Assembly (NCBI GenBank): GCA_905233445.1
Contig: CAJOEP010000013.1
Coordinates: 1-64,000 of the forward strand
Origin: an uncultured Bacteroidales bacterium
GTDB taxonomy: Bacteria > Bacteroidota > Bacteroidia > Bacteroidales > F082
Reading direction: 5' to 3'
Length of the DNA: 64,000 nucleotides
The translations under genes and the position numbers were made by a program. Shown one piece after another: positions 15,303 to 23,562 of the stretch. The first letter of the stretch is position 1, and every line of letters starts with the position of its first letter. The notes under the pieces were generated by a model. The model ran no database searches and was not told the DNA's origin. It saw only the letters and a list, made by a program, of their open reading frames with translations.

Positions 15303-17816
15303 ATGAATAAAAAATATTTTCACAAGGTACTTATTGCATTTTTTGCAATCTTGTTTCCGATGACCAACATGTTTGCACAAAGCTTTGTAAATGAATCGTT
15401 TGCAAGGCAAATAGGCTCTAATTTTTTATCGAATAAGATGGGTAAGACAAATGTTGAACTTAATCATTTTTATACTGAAAATGGAGCCGACGGACAGGCC
15501 AATTTGTATATTTTTAATGTTGAAGGCGGCGGTTTTGTGATAGTTTCGGCTTCGAAGAATTTCAAACCTGTTTTGGCATATTCATTACGAAACAGCTACG
15601 ATGGCGAAGTTCCTGAAACGGCATGGTATTTCATTCATAACTACAGTAAAAACATCGATTATTGCGACGAGCGTGGCATTAAGATGAGCGATGAGGTGGA
15701 TAACGAATGGAACTTGTTGGAAAACAATGAGTTGCCGACTGCAAAAAATACCAAAACCGTCAATCCGCTGATTCAGACATTATGGAATCAGGATTATCCT
15801 TATAATTATTATGCTCCTGAGACGTCAGGTGGCTGGTGGGGCGGTCCTGGAGGTCACTGCTATGCCGGTTGTGTGGCGTGTGCCATGTCACAGATTATGA
15901 AATATTGGGAGCATCCGGTGCATGGACACGGCTCGCATTCATACGTTCACGGAACTTACGGCGAGCAATCAGCGAATTTCGGCGAGACGACATACAACTG
16001 GGCAATCATGCCTAACCAGCTTGGCAGTCAGGCTAATGACGCTGCTAAAGCTGTCGCTCTGCTGATGTATCATTGCGGTGTGAGTGTCGACATGAATTTC
16101 GCTCCAGATGGCAGCGGAGCCTATTCGAAGGACGTGGAGACTGCCATGCGCCAGTATTTCGGCTATTGTGCGGCATCGTATCAGGAACGCAGCAAATACA
16201 CTGAAAATGAATGGATTGCGTTGCTGAAAGCCGAACTCGACAAGTCACATCCTGTATATTTCTCTGGTACCAGCGACTCGGGCGGTGGTCACGCCATCGT
16301 ATGCGACGGCTACGACAGCAACGATTATTTCAGCTTTAACCTTGGATGGAGCGGCTCGGGCAACGATTACTACAGCATCAACGATGTGGCGGGCTACCAC
16401 AACAACGAGGCTGCCGTTGTCAATATCTTCCCTTTGGAAATTAATGCCGATGATAATGGCATCATATACGTGAGCGCTGACGGCACCGGCGACGGCTCGT
16501 CGTGGGCAAACGCCACACCTTATATAGAATATGCCACCGCTCGTGCCACTGATGTGTCGAAGATGATTTGGGTCAAATCGGGCGTGTATTTTGGCGACCA
16601 AGAAAACGAAAATGGCGCTTTCCTTATTTATAAAAACAATCGCGTTTATGGCGGTTTCGCAGGCAACGAAACAGCCGATTTCAACCTCAATGACCGAGAT
16701 TTTATTGCAAATCCGACGATTTTGGACGGACAAAACCAGCGTCGTGTGCTTTATCAGACCGACCATTTCACGAATGCGGAGTATTCCGTCTGGGACGGCT
16801 TTACCATCCGGAACGGCAATTCGGGTGCCGGCGGAGGTGCTTATCTCTGCTGCAACAGCCGTTTTGTTAACTGTAACTTCCTGAATAACAATGCTAGTGG
16901 CTTTGGCGGAGGCGCATATGTCATCACGGCCTACTACAATAATTCCTCTGTGAGGTTCACTAACTGCCATTTCGAAGACAACCACGGCTCCCTTGGCGGC
17001 GCTTTATGCGACATGACAGGCGCGCAGATTTTGAACTGCCGTTTTACCAATAACTCGGCAACTGCAAAAGGCGGCGCATACTATATTTACGCTAACAAAG
17101 AAAGCAAAATTGTGAATACAATTTTTGACCATAACACAGCAATTTTGGGCGGTGCCTTTTATAATAAAGGTAAAATCACTGTTATAAACTGTGATATTGT
17201 TGATAATCAGTCGGTTGAAGATGGCGGAGGAATCTATAACGAGACCAGATATAGCAAGTTTTATAACAGTATTTTCTGGGGAAACACAAATAATGGGACT
17301 GCGAATCAGATTGTCGGCGAGTCAACGTTTAAGTATTGCGCGATCCAAGGCGGCTTCTCTGGTACAAATATCATAGATTTGGCCGATGAAAACGACGGTT
17401 CCGACAGTGGCAATTATCCTCGTTTCACAAATCCAGACGGCGGCGACTACACCATCGAGCGTTTCTCGGTATGCGTCGATGCAGGCGACAACTCCGTCAC
17501 TGGTATCGCCGGACCTGATTTCCTTGGAAATCAACGCATTGTGAATGAAATTATCGACCTCGGCGCCATCGAAAACCAATATGGTCTCTCAGTTGATGAT
17601 GTCAATGAAATAGCGTTTGAGATTTATCCTAATCCATTTGATAATCAATTGGTTATAAAGATAGATGGCCTGATGGAGATTGAAGTTTTCAACAGCATCG
17701 GACAGAAAATCGCATCGGCTGAAGCTCAAGACGAAATCACACTCGACACATCTTATTGGGATAGCGGCGTCTATCTCATAAAATTGAACGGAAAAACCTT
17801 AAAAGTTATAAAATAG
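15303..17816 (+). CDS. Secreted C10 cysteine protease with beta-helix and T9SS sorting domain
   Basis: 837 residues. A signal peptide (MNKKYFHKVLIAFFAILF...) precedes a propeptide and a streptopain-type C10 protease domain. The catalytic Cys lies in AGCVACAMSQIMKYW and the catalytic His in GGGHAIVCDGYDSND, followed by FNLGWSGSGND. After about residue 390 comes a right-handed beta-helix of Gly-Gly-rich turns (GAGGGAYLC, GFGGGAYVI, SLGGALCD, ILGGAFYN, EDGGGIYN). A T9SS domain closes the protein (FEIYPNPFDNQLVI...GVYLIKLNGKTLKVIK). Cell-surface or released protease; the substrate is unknown. I began at ATG 15303 because the signal peptide starts there, just after the promoter. Confidence 0.93.
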   Translation: MNKKYFHKVLIAFFAILFPMTNMFAQSFVNESFARQIGSNFLSNKMGKTNVELNHFYTENGADGQANLYIFNVEGGGFVIVSASKNFKPVLAYSLRNSYDGEVPETAWYFIHNYSKNIDYCDERGIKMSDEVDNEWNLLENNELPTAKNTKTVNPLIQTLWNQDYPYNYYAPETSGGWWGGPGGHCYAGCVACAMSQIMKYWEHPVHGHGSHSYVHGTYGEQSANFGETTYNWAIMPNQLGSQANDAAKAVALLMYHCGVSVDMNFAPDGSGAYSKDVETAMRQYFGYCAASYQERSKYTENEWIALLKAELDKSHPVYFSGTSDSGGGHAIVCDGYDSNDYFSFNLGWSGSGNDYYSINDVAGYHNNEAAVVNIFPLEINADDNGIIYVSADGTGDGSSWANATPYIEYATARATDVSKMIWVKSGVYFGDQENENGAFLIYKNNRVYGGFAGNETADFNLNDRDFIANPTILDGQNQRRVLYQTDHFTNAEYSVWDGFTIRNGNSGAGGGAYLCCNSRFVNCNFLNNNASGFGGGAYVITAYYNNSSVRFTNCHFEDNHGSLGGALCDMTGAQILNCRFTNNSATAKGGAYYIYANKESKIVNTIFDHNTAILGGAFYNKGKITVINCDIVDNQSVEDGGGIYNETRYSKFYNSIFWGNTNNGTANQIVGESTFKYCAIQGGFSGTNIIDLADENDGSDSGNYPRFTNPDGGDYTIERFSVCVDAGDNSVTGIAGPDFLGNQRIVNEIIDLGAIENQYGLSVDDVNEIAFEIYPNPFDNQLVIKIDGLMEIEVFNSIGQKIASAEAQDEITLDTSYWDSGVYLIKLNGKTLKVIK

Positions 17817-17828
17817 TAAATCGTTTTT

Positions 17829-17907
17829 AATATTTTTAATGCCATTTGCAGAAATGCGACCTACCACAGGGTACTGTGAGCATTTCGAAATTGGCATTAA
17901 AAATATT
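17829..17907. repeat. Hairpin repeat copy 1, 3' side of the GT2 gene
   Basis: A 16-bp perfect inverted repeat (AATATTTTTAATGCCA / TGGCATTAAAAATATT) with an inner GAAATG/CATTTC stem and a central GCGACCTACCACAGGGTACT. It is nearly identical to 19150-19225 and in the same orientation. One arm contains two bases of the GT2 stop codon. It could act as a terminator for both convergent genes. Confidence 0.85.
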
Positions 17908-19084
17908 ACCAGTTTTTCGGTTTGGAAATCGTATTCCTTAATCCCAGAAGCGTGGTGAAAACAGTAAAGAATATATCGTAAAGTGGCGTAAAGAATAGAT
18001 ATAACTTCTTCTCTCCCAATTGTTTAGCTGATTTTATATAAATCCAATCCATGCTGATGCCGTGCAAAAGCATGAAGACGCCTATTGCCGCATAATAAAC
18101 AGGGCATTCGGTGTTGCAGATGAACGCAGGAGTCAGGCAGAAAAGTGCTATTGCAGATGCGTAATAGAACAACCGGCTCGACAGAAGCGTGCCTAAAATC
18201 ACGTTCGTCGATTTTTTGTACATGTTGGCGGTGGAGTAGTGGCGGCGTTTTTGCCTGATCCAGCTGCCAAAACTGTGCTTCGGCTCCGACTCCATGCGGC
18301 AGTGCGGATCAATGAAAATGCGTGTGTTTTTTTTGTTCGCAACCTGACTGATGAAAATGTCATCGTCGCCTGACGGGATGTTGTAATGCGAAGTGAATCC
18401 TTTGTTTTTATAGAAAAGCTCGCGATGATATGACAGATTACGGCCCACACCCATATAAGGCCTTTTTGCCAAAGCCATCGATAGATATTGAATGGCAGTG
18501 TATAGTGTGTCGAAACGTATCAACTTGTTTAACAGGCCTTTGCGTGTAAAATAAGGGCTGTATCCGAGCACTACCTCGGTGCCGTTCTTGTATGCACTCA
18601 CCATGCCTTTTATCCATTGGTCGTTTTCTGGCAGACAGTCGGCATCGGTAAGCAGCAAAAGATCGTGTTTCGCCGATTTAATGCCCATGCTGAGCGGGAA
18701 TTTCTTGCCATGGAAGAAGTTGAGACTCTGCGTCAGCGACACGATATTGACATCAGGATGCTTGTCAACCAACACCTTTAAATAATCGGTGGTCTCGTCA
18801 GTCGAGCAGTCGTTGACGATGACGAGCTCGAAATCCGGATAATCCTGCGACAAAATGCGCGGCACAAGGTCGATGAGATACTCGTAAGCGTCCTTGGCAC
18901 AGACGATTACCGACACCGGCTCGTATTTGGGCTTGTCGTTGTCGTATTTCTTTTTCTTGAAAAAAGCCAGTCTGCTGAACAGCCCCCAGAAATAGCACAT
19001 CTGAATCAGCCAGCAGAGACAGAAAATACATAGAATGATGAAACTCAGAGAGTTATAATTAAAAGTAATTTCCATTGTTATCAT
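17906..19084 (-). CDS. GT2 family glycosyltransferase, membrane-bound
   Basis: 392 residues. One N-terminal membrane helix (about residues 13-38), a cytosolic GT-A domain and two or three C-terminal helices. Motifs: VSVIVCAKDAYEYL, IVNDCSTDET, LLLTDADCLP (DxD-type metal site), IPSGDDDIFISQ, and RQKRRH as the Q/RxxRW-like acceptor-site segment. It transfers a sugar from a nucleotide donor, probably to an envelope glycan; the product cannot be deduced. The start may be ATG 19084 or 19075. The gene is enclosed by two direct copies of a hairpin repeat. Confidence 0.9.
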   Translation of the reverse strand: MITMEITFNYNSLSFIILCIFCLCWLIQMCYFWGLFSRLAFFKKKKYDNDKPKYEPVSVIVCAKDAYEYLIDLVPRILSQDYPDFELVIVNDCSTDETTDYLKVLVDKHPDVNIVSLTQSLNFFHGKKFPLSMGIKSAKHDLLLLTDADCLPENDQWIKGMVSAYKNGTEVVLGYSPYFTRKGLLNKLIRFDTLYTAIQYLSMALAKRPYMGVGRNLSYHRELFYKNKGFTSHYNIPSGDDDIFISQVANKKNTRIFIDPHCRMESEPKHSFGSWIRQKRRHYSTANMYKKSTNVILGTLLSSRLFYYASAIALFCLTPAFICNTECPVYYAAIGVFMLLHGISMDWIYIKSAKQLGEKKLYLFFTPLYDIFFTVFTTLLGLRNTISKPKNW

Positions 19085-19097
19085 TATTTATAATTTG

Positions 19098-19105
19098 CAA
19101 AATTA
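19098..19105 (-). promoter_or_regulatory. -7 element for the GT2 gene
   Basis: TAATTTTG followed by C on the minus strand, 13 bases upstream of the first ATG. The -33 box is not obvious because the CTTTAG repeat begins just upstream. Confidence 0.5.
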
Positions 19106-19110
19106 GCAAA

Positions 19111-19144
19111 AAGTCTTTAGTCTTTAGTCTTTAGTCTTTAGTTT
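19111..19144. repeat. Tandem heptamer repeat, CTTTAGT
   Basis: Four consecutive units of TCTTTAG followed by T-rich sequence. Same word as in 35507-35580. It lies between the GT2 promoter and hairpin repeat copy 2. Confidence 0.85.
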
Positions 19145-19149
19145 TTTTA

Positions 19150-19225
19150 CATTTTTAATGCCATTTGCAGAAATGTGACCTACCACCAAGGTACTGTGAG
19201 CATTTCGAAAATGGCATTAAAAATG
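19150..19225. repeat. Hairpin repeat copy 2, 5' side of the GT2 gene
   Basis: 17-bp perfect arms (CATTTTTAATGCCATTT / AAATGGCATTAAAAATG) around GCAGAAATGTGACCTACCAC and GGTACTGTGAGCATTTCG. It differs from copy 1 (17829-17907) by only a few bases. It lies just upstream of the tgt promoter. Confidence 0.85.
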
Positions 19226-19247
19226 AAAACCAATCAAAAATTATTTG

Positions 19248-19255
19248 TATCTTTG
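19248..19255 (+). promoter_or_regulatory. -7 element for tgt
   Basis: TATCTTTG followed by CA, 14 bases upstream of the tgt ATG. Confidence 0.6.
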
Positions 19256-19269
19256 CACAAATTTTAAAG

Positions 19270-20403
19270 ATGAAGTACAGTTTAGTCAAAAACGATGCGA
19301 AAAGCAATGCCCGTGCTGGCATTCTCACCACTGACCATGGCGATATCGAAACCCCGATTTTTATGCCTGTCGGCACTGTGGGAAGCGTCAAAGCCACGCA
19401 CATCAGGGATTTGGAAGATGAGATAAAAGCCCAGATAATACTGGGAAACACGTATCATCTATACCTGCGTCCGGGCTTGGACGTGCTGCACGCATGCGGC
19501 GGCTTGCATCAGTTCAACGGCTGGCATCATCCTATTTTGACCGACAGCGGCGGCTTTCAGGTGTTCTCGTTGACGGATATCCGCAAGATGAAGGAAGAAG
19601 GCGTGGAGTTCCGCTCGCATATCGACGGCTCAAAGCATCTTTTCACACCTGAAAGAGTGATGGACATCGAGCGCGCCATCGGTGCCGACATCATGATGGC
19701 TTTCGACGAATGCGCGCCAGGTACTTCAGATTATAAATACGCCAAAGAAGCGATGGGCCGAACACACCGCTGGCTCGACAGATGTTTGAAACGTTTCAAT
19801 GAAACGGAGCCGCAATACGGTTATTATCAATCGCTTTTCCCGATAGTGCAGGGCTGCACATACAAGGATTTGCGCGAGGAATCAGCGGAGTTCATCGCAT
19901 CGAAAGGCTGTGACGGCCATGCCATAGGCGGTCTCGCAGTGGGTGAGCCCACCGAGGTGATGTACGAGATGATTGAGGTGGTGAACGCCATCCTGCCGAA
20001 AGATAAGCCACGATACCTGATGGGTGTGGGTACTCCGGCCAACATCTTGGAAGGTATCTCACGTGGAGTCGATATGTTCGACTGCGTGATGCCGACAAGA
20101 AACGGCCGCAACGGTATGCTTTTCACCTCAGAAGGAATAATAAACATCAAAAACGAGCGTTGGAAATACGATTTCTCGCCTCTCGACGAGAATGGCACGG
20201 TTTTTGTTGATAAACAATATACGAAGGCATATCTTCGCCATCTGATTATCTCGAAAGAGATTCTCGGCCCGATGATAGCCACGGTGCATAACCTCGGATT
20301 CTATCTCTGGCTGGTGAAAGAAGCCCGCAAACACATCATCGAAGGCGACTTCACCGAATGGCGCGACATGATGCTTCCGAAAGTGACATATCGTATATCA
20401 TAA
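19270..20403 (+). CDS. tgt: tRNA-guanine transglycosylase
   Basis: Exchanges guanine 34 for a queuosine precursor in tRNAs with GUN anticodons. 377 residues. Active-site Asp residues are in ILTDSGGFQVFSL and in MFDCVMPTRNGRNGMLF. The usual zinc ligands CxCxxC are absent: the matching stretch reads FSPLDENGTVFVDKQYTKAY. As I recall, other Bacteroidota Tgt proteins look the same, so this is a clade trait. ATG 19270 (MKYSLVKNDAKSNARAG) fits the family. An upstream in-frame ATG lies inside the hairpin repeat and is rejected. lptG-like follows at a short distance. Confidence 0.96.
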   Translation: MKYSLVKNDAKSNARAGILTTDHGDIETPIFMPVGTVGSVKATHIRDLEDEIKAQIILGNTYHLYLRPGLDVLHACGGLHQFNGWHHPILTDSGGFQVFSLTDIRKMKEEGVEFRSHIDGSKHLFTPERVMDIERAIGADIMMAFDECAPGTSDYKYAKEAMGRTHRWLDRCLKRFNETEPQYGYYQSLFPIVQGCTYKDLREESAEFIASKGCDGHAIGGLAVGEPTEVMYEMIEVVNAILPKDKPRYLMGVGTPANILEGISRGVDMFDCVMPTRNGRNGMLFTSEGIINIKNERWKYDFSPLDENGTVFVDKQYTKAYLRHLIISKEILGPMIATVHNLGFYLWLVKEARKHIIEGDFTEWRDMMLPKVTYRIS

Positions 20404-20420
20404 AATGTAAAACATTGACA

Positions 20421-21494
20421 ATGAGAAAGATAGACTGGTATATTTTTAGAAAATTCATTGGCACATTCTTCTTTGCCATCAGTCTGCTCATTGTGGTGGT
20501 GATAGTGTTCGACGTATCGGAAAACGTTGACAGTTTCATCAAAAACCACGCCTCGCTCTATGAGGTGGTCTTCCATTATTACATCCCGTTTATACCTTAT
20601 TTCATTAATCTGTTTATATATCTGTTCACCTTCATCTCGGTGATTTTCTTCACCTCTAAGATGGCGGGACATACCGAAATCATCGCAATTCTAAGCAGCG
20701 GCATCAGTTTCAAACGATTTTTGTGGCCGTATATGATGGCTGCATTGCTACTTGCCGGAGGCTCGTTCTATCTCGGTAACTTCCTGATTCCCAGAATGGA
20801 TACGGTGCGCAGGACATTCAAAAACCAGTATATGGAAAACCTGATGAAAAGCTCGGGTCAGAATATCCATGTGCAGATTGATAAAGGCGTTTACGCTTAC
20901 ATGGCAAGCTACGATATGAAACGTGCCACAGGTTATAAATTCACTTTGGAAAAGTTTGATAATCATACACTTGAGTATAAACTAAGCTCAGATAAGATTG
21001 TCTATGACACGCTTCACGATAAGTGGCAGATTTACAATTATATCGAATATCATTTCATTCCCGACGAGATGCTGGTGCGAGGCAAAATCAAAGACACCAC
21101 GCTGATGATGAAACCTTCTGATTTTTATTTCGTCAAGGAGGATTTCGAGGAGATGAACCTCATTGAATTAAATAGGTATATCAAGGAGCAGCATTCCAAA
21201 GGTGCTGATAATATTTTGCCTTACGAGATTGAAAAACACAAACGCTTGGCATCGCCAGCCGCCATTATCATTCTGACGATTATCGGGGCATCGCTGTCGA
21301 GCCGCAAGACAAGAGGCGGCATGGGAATCAACCTCGGAATTGGAATCACAATTACTTTTGCATACATTCTTTTCCTTGAATTCTTCAGGGTTTTCGCCAT
21401 CTCAGGCGTAATCTCGCCATTCTTCGCCGGCTGGCTCCCGAATATCATCTTTGCCACGATAGGAATATATTTCTTGGCAAAGGCGCCGAAATAG
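20421..21494 (+). CDS. LptF/LptG family permease
   Basis: Inner-membrane subunit of the LPS export transporter (YjgP/YjgQ family), working with LptB. 357 residues. Three N-terminal helices (MRKIDWYIFRKFIGTFFFAISLL...), a periplasmic beta-jellyroll, and three C-terminal helices, with SSRKTRGGMGINLGIGI before the fourth. It follows tgt by 17 bases, a common Bacteroidota pair. ATG 20421 gives the usual RKIDWYIxRKF start. Whether it is LptF or LptG is not decided here. Confidence 0.93.
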   Translation: MRKIDWYIFRKFIGTFFFAISLLIVVVIVFDVSENVDSFIKNHASLYEVVFHYYIPFIPYFINLFIYLFTFISVIFFTSKMAGHTEIIAILSSGISFKRFLWPYMMAALLLAGGSFYLGNFLIPRMDTVRRTFKNQYMENLMKSSGQNIHVQIDKGVYAYMASYDMKRATGYKFTLEKFDNHTLEYKLSSDKIVYDTLHDKWQIYNYIEYHFIPDEMLVRGKIKDTTLMMKPSDFYFVKEDFEEMNLIELNRYIKEQHSKGADNILPYEIEKHKRLASPAAIIILTIIGASLSSRKTRGGMGINLGIGITITFAYILFLEFFRVFAISGVISPFFAGWLPNIIFATIGIYFLAKAPK

Positions 21495-21539
21495 GCTGTT
21501 ATTAGTCTCTCACAGATAACGAGAAATCTTCAAAAAAAA

Positions 21540-21570
21540 TTGTTTTATTAAAAATAAGTATTTAATTTTG
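21540..21570 (+). promoter_or_regulatory. Promoter of the PEGA-domain gene
   Basis: TTG (21540-21542) and TAATTTTG (21563-21570) separated by 20 bases, a near-ideal Bacteroidota promoter, 18 bases upstream of ATG 21589. Confidence 0.75.
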
Positions 21571-21588
21571 CAAAATAATATTTATATA

Positions 21589-23562
21589 ATGAAGAGAAAA
21601 ATTATTCTATTATTCGCTATTTTATTGTCTTTCAGCACTTTTGCTCAGATTGAGGTGAAACCAGGGTCTTTTAAAAAAGTTGAGGGCTTTGTGAATATCA
21701 ATACCGACAAGATGACCGACGATAACGAGCAGCCGTATGCCGTTGTGAAAATCAGGACGGAGAAAATCACTGACAAACAAAGGCATGAACTGCTTTTTCA
21801 GGGCGATGCAAGAACGTTTTTCGAGGTTGAATATCAGGTGGGGGAGGTCTGGCTGTACATCAGTTATTATGCCACATACATTAAAATTTCTCATCCGGAA
21901 TTGAGTTCCACTGAATTCCATTTCCCGTACGATATGCAACCTAAATGCGGTTATGAGTTGACCCTTGTAAACAAATGGAACAATGAGGAAGAAGAAAAGG
22001 TTGAGTATAACTATTTGATTGTCAAAGCCGACCAGCCTAATGCCATGATATATTTCGATGATGTTTTTGTCGGGGAGAAGGAGTTCTCGAAGTCGTATCC
22101 TACCGGTGAGACGCACAAATGGCGCATCGAGTGTGACTATTATCATGCTGAAAGCGGTGTGGCTGAGATTCTGATTGGCGAACCGATTGTGGTTGAAAAG
22201 AAATTGCGCCCGGCTTTCGGATATATCAATGTGACAAGCGAACCCGAAAGCGGTGCCATGGTTTTCATTAACGGCAATAAAGTCGGCGTAACTCCTTATA
22301 AATCAGACAGATTGAAAAGCGGAAGCTATTCTGTGAAAGTTGTGAAGGAGATGTATAACACTATGGAGCAGACAGTTACGGTTACCGACGGCAACACCAC
22401 CAACGCATCTATAAAAATGACTGCCAATTTTGTTGATGTGATTGTTACAACTGATTCGCAATCAGATATTTATGTCGATAATGAGAAAAAAGGAAGAGGC
22501 TCGTGGAAAGGTCGTCTCTCTGACGGAACTCATATCTTTGAGGCAAAGAAAGAATCGCATAAAACATCGACAAAAAATGTGACTCTGGTGCTCGGCAAGA
22601 GTGAAGACATCGTAATCCCCGACCCGAAGCCGATTTACGGCATTCTCGATGTGAACTCGACACCTATGGGTGCCAAAATCCTCATCGACGGCAAAAACAG
22701 TGGCAACACTCCGCGAGTATTGACCGATGTTTTGATAGGGACGCATACCATTACTTTGGAAAAGAACGGCTATAACTCTTATACTCAAAAAGTTACGATT
22801 GTAGAGAATAAGAAAACCGATATCAATGCGACCTTGACCATTGGACGCGAGATTTCTATTACTTCTAACGGAAGTGGCGACAAGATATTTATTGACGGCC
22901 ATGAGGTCGGCACCTCGCCGCTGAAAACAGTGCTTTCGTATGGCAAACACACAATTTCGGCATATAATGGCAACAAATCGGCGATGAAAGACATAGTTGT
23001 CGAGAAAAACGGCGGCATCGACAAGGTGCATCTGGTGTTGAAAAAAGAGACATTGGCAAGTTATGCCGAAGCCGGATATAAGTTCCTGACACTCAACGCT
23101 TCGATAAGTCAATACAACAAATTGTCGTATGGTTTGACGCTGGGCAGCATGAAGAAATTCGGCTGGTTTGTGAGTGCGACAACGAATTTCAATTTCGCCA
23201 CAAGTTTCGACTTCGAATGCGATGCCGACCATTATGTTACTATTGACGACAACACGTATTACCCTGAATACACTGGCATTGAACGCTATTCCTTGCTGTC
23301 GGTGATGGGCGGTGTGCTAATGAGAATCGGTGGCCCTGTTGCGTTGAGGGCAGGAGTTGGCTATGGCATGCGAACGAAATGCTACGAGACCAACAACGGC
23401 TATTGGGTGAAAAACTCTGCGATAAGCGCAAATGGTATTGACGCATCGTTGGGCTTGCAGTGCAATTTCAGAGGTTTTATTGTCTCATTTGATTGTGTTA
23501 CAACAAGTTTCAAGACTTTAGAGGCTAAAATAGGATTAGGTTACGGACTTAAAAACAAATGA
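21589..23562 (+). CDS. Secreted PEGA-domain repeat protein
   Basis: 657 residues. A signal peptide (MKRKIILLFAILLSFSTFA) is followed by an N-terminal beta domain and about four PEGA-type repeats: near 220 (GYINVTSEPESGAMVFINGN), 285 (DVIVTTDSQSDIYVDNEK), 350 (GILDVNSTPMGAKILIDGK) and 420 (ISITSNGSGDKIFIDGHEVG). The C-terminal about 160 residues look like outer-membrane-barrel strands (LGLQCNFRGFIVSFD, LEAKIGLGYGLKNK). PEGA domains are surface beta-sandwiches, often in envelope-associated proteins. The stop overlaps the next gene's ATG (ATGA at 23559-23562), so the two are translationally coupled. Confidence 0.87.
   Translation: MKRKIILLFAILLSFSTFAQIEVKPGSFKKVEGFVNINTDKMTDDNEQPYAVVKIRTEKITDKQRHELLFQGDARTFFEVEYQVGEVWLYISYYATYIKISHPELSSTEFHFPYDMQPKCGYELTLVNKWNNEEEEKVEYNYLIVKADQPNAMIYFDDVFVGEKEFSKSYPTGETHKWRIECDYYHAESGVAEILIGEPIVVEKKLRPAFGYINVTSEPESGAMVFINGNKVGVTPYKSDRLKSGSYSVKVVKEMYNTMEQTVTVTDGNTTNASIKMTANFVDVIVTTDSQSDIYVDNEKKGRGSWKGRLSDGTHIFEAKKESHKTSTKNVTLVLGKSEDIVIPDPKPIYGILDVNSTPMGAKILIDGKNSGNTPRVLTDVLIGTHTITLEKNGYNSYTQKVTIVENKKTDINATLTIGREISITSNGSGDKIFIDGHEVGTSPLKTVLSYGKHTISAYNGNKSAMKDIVVEKNGGIDKVHLVLKKETLASYAEAGYKFLTLNASISQYNKLSYGLTLGSMKKFGWFVSATTNFNFATSFDFECDADHYVTIDDNTYYPEYTGIERYSLLSVMGGVLMRIGGPVALRAGVGYGMRTKCYETNNGYWVKNSAISANGIDASLGLQCNFRGFIVSFDCVTTSFKTLEAKIGLGYGLKNK

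Noticed and set aside
16245-16985. A 246-codon open frame antisense to the C10 protease gene
   Set aside because: No family match, Val/Ile/Ala-rich composition typical of a shadow frame, and the plus strand has a well-supported protein.
22462-23232. A 256-codon open frame antisense to the PEGA gene
   Set aside because: Composition is that of a reverse-frame shadow (Cys/Arg/His/Phe-rich), with no promoter or family.
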